A stretch of 64,000 nt of DNA, taken from NCBI GenBank assembly GCA_016874795.1, contig VGTG01000006.1:1-64000 (forward strand), written 5' to 3'. Below the pieces are notes generated by a model. The model had not been told where the DNA came from, made no database searches, and saw only the letters and a program-made list of their open reading frames with translations. The translations under genes were made by a program, and so were the position numbers. Each line of letters opens with the position of its first letter. Positions within the stretch are counted from its first letter, which is position 1. This document shows, in pieces, positions 61,604 to 64,000 of this stretch. The stretch is from Deltaproteobacteria bacterium (GTDB lineage Bacteria; Desulfobacterota; Binatia; UBA12015).

Positions 61604-62497
61604 CTAGGAGCGAGGAGTCTTTTCCGCGCGCGCAGCGCGCGGCCGAGCGGAGGGCGAGCGCACGAGTGGAGCGGGTGCGGCTTCGCCGCGCCCGCGGCGA
61701 GGGGGCGGGCCCCCCTCGCTTATGTCGACCCCTACGGGGCAGTGGTCGGAGCCCGGGACGTGGTCCCAGATGAACGCGCTCCGCACGCGCGGCATCAGGT
61801 CGGCGGACGCGAGCACGAGGTCGATCCGCCAGCCGATGTTCTTCTCGCGCACGCCGAAGCGGCTGCTCCACCAGGAGTAGCGCACCTCCTCCGGAAAGAG
61901 CGCGCGGAACGTGTCGACGTAGCCGCGCTCGATGCAGCGCGCGAGCGCGCGGCGCTCCGCGGGGAGGAAGCCGCTGTTCTTCTCGTTGGCGCGCGGCCGT
62001 GCGAGGTCGATCGCCGCGGGAGCCGTGTTGTAGTCGCCGAGCACGAGCGCCGGTAGACCCGTGCGAGCACGCGCTTCGTCGACGACGTCGAACACGCGGC
62101 GCGTGAAGGCGAGCTTGTAGGGAACGCGGCTCAGGTCACGCTCCTTCCCGTTCCCGTTCGGGAAGTAGACGTTCGCGACGAGGAGGTCGTCGAAGCGCAC
62201 GAGCTGGAAGCGCCCCTCGCGGTCGAAGCGCGGCCGGCCGAGGTCGGTCACGATTTCGCGCGGCGCCTCGCGCGAGAAGAGCCCGACGCCACTGTACCCG
62301 AGCCGCGAGCGCGCCGCCGAAAGGAAGAAGTGCGGATAGCGCTTCGAGCGGCGGAGGTTCGCGGGCAGGAGCTCGTCGGTCACGCGCATCTCCTGCAGAC
62401 CGATGACGTCCGCGCCGCAGCGGCGCAGCCAGTCGACGAATCCGCGCGCGACGCAAGCGCGGATGCCGTTGACGTTCCACGAGACGATCCGACGCAT
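61604..62497 (-). CDS. xthA: Exodeoxyribonuclease III with repeat-derived C-terminal tail
   Basis: A 297-residue ExoIII/AP-endonuclease. ATG 62497 begins at RRIVSWNVNGIRAC, the family opening. Catalytic residues: Asn9-type in WNVNG, Glu in LQEMRV, Tyr in GYSGVGLFSR region, LVLGDYNTAP (Asp and Asn), RIDLVLAS, and the final DHCPVGVDI with the Asp-His pair. Normal family members end close to that point. Here 37 further residues (PPPRRGRGEAAPAPLVRS, PSARPRAARAEKTPRS) are encoded by repeat copy 3 read on its complement. The tail is basic and rich in Pro and Ala. It cuts at abasic sites in DNA repair. Confidence 0.9.
   Translation of the reverse strand: MRRIVSWNVNGIRACVARGFVDWLRRCGADVIGLQEMRVTDELLPANLRRSKRYPHFFLSAARSRLGYSGVGLFSREAPREIVTDLGRPRFDREGRFQLVRFDDLLVANVYFPNGNGKERDLSRVPYKLAFTRRVFDVVDEARARTGLPALVLGDYNTAPAAIDLARPRANEKNSGFLPAERRALARCIERGYVDTFRALFPEEVRYSWWSSRFGVREKNIGWRIDLVLASADLMPRVRSAFIWDHVPGSDHCPVGVDISEGGPPPRRGRGEAAPAPLVRSPSARPRAARAEKTPRS
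61622..61719 (+). repeat. Three-hairpin dispersed repeat, copy 3 (overlaps the xthA 3' end)
   Basis: Stem 1 CCGCGCGC-GCA-GCGCGCGG (61624-61642), stem 2 GCGGC-TTC-GCCGC near 61678-61690, stem 3 GCGAGGGGG...CCCCCTCGC (61697-61719). The order, spacing and total length match copies 1 and 2, while base pairs in stem 3 differ in a compensated way (GAGGGG to GAGGGGG). It lies inside the open frame of xthA on the opposite strand. Confidence 0.82.
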
Positions 62498-62504
62498 GAT
62501 CACC

Positions 62505-62537
62505 GAAGCGAGGGGGCGCGCGCTTCGCGCACGGAGG
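62505..62537 (-). repeat. Possible truncated copy of the dispersed repeat
   Basis: Read on the minus strand, CCTCCGTGCGCGAAGCGCGC is followed by GCCCCCTCGCTTCGG. The first part resembles stem 1 and the second the right arm of stem 3 of copy 3. The middle is missing. It lies just upstream of xthA in inverted orientation to copy 3. The match is short, so this is tentative. Confidence 0.3.
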
Positions 62538-62627
62538 GTCTTGTAGAGACCGCCGGGCCCGTCGTGCAAGCCTGTCGCGCTCTTGCGCCGACGTTCGCAG
62601 CCGCTAAGTCAGGGCCGAACGTCCGCC

Positions 62628-63812
62628 ATGACGACCCGCGAGCCGATTCGTCCCGCGCGCGTGCTCGCCCTCTCCGAGGCGCCGATCCCTTCCGCCGTCC
62701 TCGGCGTGCACGCCGTCTTCGACGCTCTCGCGAGCGGTACGCGGCGTTGCGAGCTGCGCACGGGCTCGACGGTCACGCCGTCGAAGCACGATTTCGCGTG
62801 GGCGGACAGCGTCGTGCTCGTGCGCGGGGCTTCGCCGGGCGAGCGGCGGATCCTCGTCGAGGCGAAGCGTCTCGGGAAGCGCGTCGCGACGTACGTGGAC
62901 GACGACCTCGAGCGCGTCCCGGCCGAAGCACGAAGCGGGTACTTCTTCACCTCGGAGGAGGTGCGCCGGAACGTCGCGTTCATCGTCGCCCACGCGGACG
63001 ACGTGCTGGTGTGCAGCGATCGCCTCGCGGACGAGATCGTCCAGCGTCACCGGCGCCGCCCGCTGCGCGTGCTGCAGCCGCGGCCGCCGCGCCTTCCCGG
63101 AGAGACGGTGCCGCGTCCGGCGGCGTCGCCGACGCGGATCGGGTTCCTCGGGAGCGTCGACCACGCCGCGTTCCTCGACGCTCTCCTCGGCGACGTGCTT
63201 CGCGAGGTCCATGCGGAGCTCGGCGGGCGCGTGGAGTTCGTCTTCTGCGGCGCCGAGCCGAAGGTCGCTCTCGATCTCGAAGCGGAGCGCCATCCGTTCG
63301 AGATCGACTTCGGAGGGTGGCGCCGCCGCGCTCTGGGCCTCGGCATCGCGATCGGCCTCGCCCCGCTCCCGGAGAGCGACTTCCACCGCTTCAAGTACTG
63401 GAACAAGTACCTCGAGTACGGCTCGCTCGGGATCGCGGGCATCTACTCCGACGTGCCTCCGAGCCAGGACGTGGTGCGCGACGGCGCGACGGGGCTCCTG
63501 TGCGCGAACGATCCGGCGGCGTGGAAGGAGGCGATCCAACGGCTCGTCAGCGAGCCGGCGCTGCGCGATCGCATCGGACATGCCGCGTACCTCGACGTCG
63601 AGGCGCGCTTCTCCGTCGGAGCGCTCCTGCCGCACTGGACGACGGCGCTCGGACCGATCCTCGATCACCGCGCGCCGCCGTGCCGTCCGGAGGACGTGCA
63701 GCTCGTGTCGGGCCCGTTGCGCCACGCTCTCGACCGCCTCGCGATCTACGGCCCTCTGCGCTTCACCGAGCGCGTGCTCGGACGGCTCACGGGACGGTTC
63801 CGCTGGGGGTAG
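62628..63812 (+). CDS. Glycosyltransferase, GT-B fold
   Basis: A 394-residue protein from ATG 62628. The N-terminal half has alternating strands with VLVRGASPGERRILVEAKRLG and TYVDDDLERVP. The C-terminal half starts near RIGFLGSVDHAAFLDALL and has the donor-site pattern FHRFKYWNKYLEYGSLGIAGIYSDVPPSQDVVRDGATGLLCAND (in order, about 260-300), a GT4-like sugar-nucleotide site with the conserved E-x7-E type arrangement (Glu in YLEYGSLGIAG). It probably adds a sugar to a surface polysaccharide. Its neighbour across the palindrome looks like a polysaccharide ABC-transporter ATPase. Confidence 0.82.
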   Translation: MTTREPIRPARVLALSEAPIPSAVLGVHAVFDALASGTRRCELRTGSTVTPSKHDFAWADSVVLVRGASPGERRILVEAKRLGKRVATYVDDDLERVPAEARSGYFFTSEEVRRNVAFIVAHADDVLVCSDRLADEIVQRHRRRPLRVLQPRPPRLPGETVPRPAASPTRIGFLGSVDHAAFLDALLGDVLREVHAELGGRVEFVFCGAEPKVALDLEAERHPFEIDFGGWRRRALGLGIAIGLAPLPESDFHRFKYWNKYLEYGSLGIAGIYSDVPPSQDVVRDGATGLLCANDPAAWKEAIQRLVSEPALRDRIGHAAYLDVEARFSVGALLPHWTTALGPILDHRAPPCRPEDVQLVSGPLRHALDRLAIYGPLRFTERVLGRLTGRFRWG

Positions 63813-63856
63813 CATCGAAGACGGGCACCCTCGCCGATCCGGCGGGATGGGTCTGA

Positions 63857-63938
63857 AGGGGGTCCGGTTCGTTAGGCCGTATCTGCACCCAGGCTCGGGA
63901 GCCTGGGTGCAGATACGGCCTAACGAACCGGACCCCCT
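63857..63938. repeat. Perfect 40-bp inverted repeat with 2-nt spacer
   Basis: Arm 63857-63896 begins AGGGGGTCCGGTTCGTTAGG and ends CACCCAGGCTC. Arm 63899-63938 is its exact complement in reverse, and only GG separates them. It fills the gap between two convergent genes: the glycosyltransferase stop is 45 bp left of it, and the TAG of the minus-strand gene lies at its right end. It could end both transcripts, but there is no T-run. Confidence 0.95.
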
Positions 63939-64000
63939 ACTGGGTCGTGTAGGCGTCGATCACGTCCTCGGCGCTGCCGTCCATGCGCACGAGGCCCTTC
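63937..64000 (-). CDS. C-terminal end of a probable polysaccharide ABC-transporter ATPase (truncated by window edge)
   Basis: Only 20 codons are visible, ending KGLVRMDGSAEDVIDAYTTQ before TAG 63939-63937. The pattern G-x-V-x-x-D-G-x-x-x-x-V-I-x-A-Y is the usual end of the nucleotide-binding domain of Wzt/KpsT/TagH-type exporters. The neighbouring glycosyltransferase supports this, but the piece is short. The stop codon lies within the right arm of the palindrome. Confidence 0.5.
   Translation of the reverse strand, partial: KGLVRMDGSAEDVIDAYTTQ

Overview
This is a GC-rich (roughly 70 percent by eye) chromosomal window from a Gram-negative bacterium with an outer membrane: there is a type IV pilus secretin operon, several lipobox lipoproteins, a lipid A acyltransferase-like protein, and the edge of a probable surface-polysaccharide locus. 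Gene order (pilMNOPQ-aroK-aroB, priA-def-fmt-rsmB-rpe, aroQ-accB) and the many acyl-CoA, aromatic-catabolism and SCP2-thiolase/DUF35 genes suggest an uncultivated deltaproteobacterial relative (Myxococcota, Desulfobacterota or Binatota-like). That placement is an inference, not a proof. Codon use is strongly GC3-biased, GTG and TTG starts are common, and genes are often joined by 4-nt GTGA or ATGA overlaps.

Layout. 1-7401 (+): the 3' part of a His-rich larC, a TPR lipoprotein followed by a LolB/DUF4292-like lipoprotein, then an SbcD/YhaO-type nuclease overlapping an SbcC/YhaN-type ATPase. 7512-10155 (-): DUF2889 protein, glutathione S-transferase, accB, aroQ. 10289-10720 (+): a small membrane protein. 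10808-20802 (-): an Ig-repeat lipoprotein, a second lipoprotein, aroB, aroK, and pilQ-P-O-N-M read right to left, nearly all overlapping. 21077-27224 (+): priA, def, fmt, rsmB, rpe, ending in a small frameshifted ORF. 27511-30276 (-): an orphan GAF/PAS histidine kinase. 30491-35203 (+): tRNA-Pro(CGG), a small anchored coiled-coil protein, plsY, and the nitrogen-assimilation set amt-glnB-glnA closed by a canonical terminator. 35415-38148 (+): a lipoprotein and a GT39-like membrane protein. 37905-46271 (-): two AMP-forming acyl-CoA ligases, a quinone oxidoreductase, a membrane glycosyltransferase-like gene broken by an in-frame amber codon, and a methyltransferase/acyltransferase/small-protein trio. 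46356-50867 (+): acyl-CoA dehydrogenase, membrane protein, MFS exporter, CoA-transferase. 51059-52412: a small membrane protein and a second GST. 52413-53660: a decayed zone with a 36-bp tandem repeat, gene fragments including a GH10 xylanase remnant, and a DUF35 gene. 53660-60935 (-): a TetR-led aromatic-catabolism operon (flavin hydroxylase, extradiol dioxygenase, FAH-fold hydrolase, SCP2 thiolase, SnoaL-like protein, compact acetate kinase). 61019-64000: FMN reductase, exonuclease III, glycosyltransferase, a perfect 40-bp inverted repeat, and the end of a likely ABC-transporter ATPase gene.

The most unusual signals are non-coding. A family of about 98-bp three-hairpin repeats occurs at 3887, 48367 and 61622. 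One copy abuts the start codon of an MFS gene, and another has become the C-terminal coding tail of exonuclease III. A perfect 82-bp palindrome lies at 63857-63938. Two TTCGATCGAA palindromes three helical turns apart form the likely TetR operators. An fmt gene lacks any ATG, GTG or TTG start that keeps its N-terminal motif. A 29-bp tandem duplication exactly accounts for a frameshift downstream of rpe.
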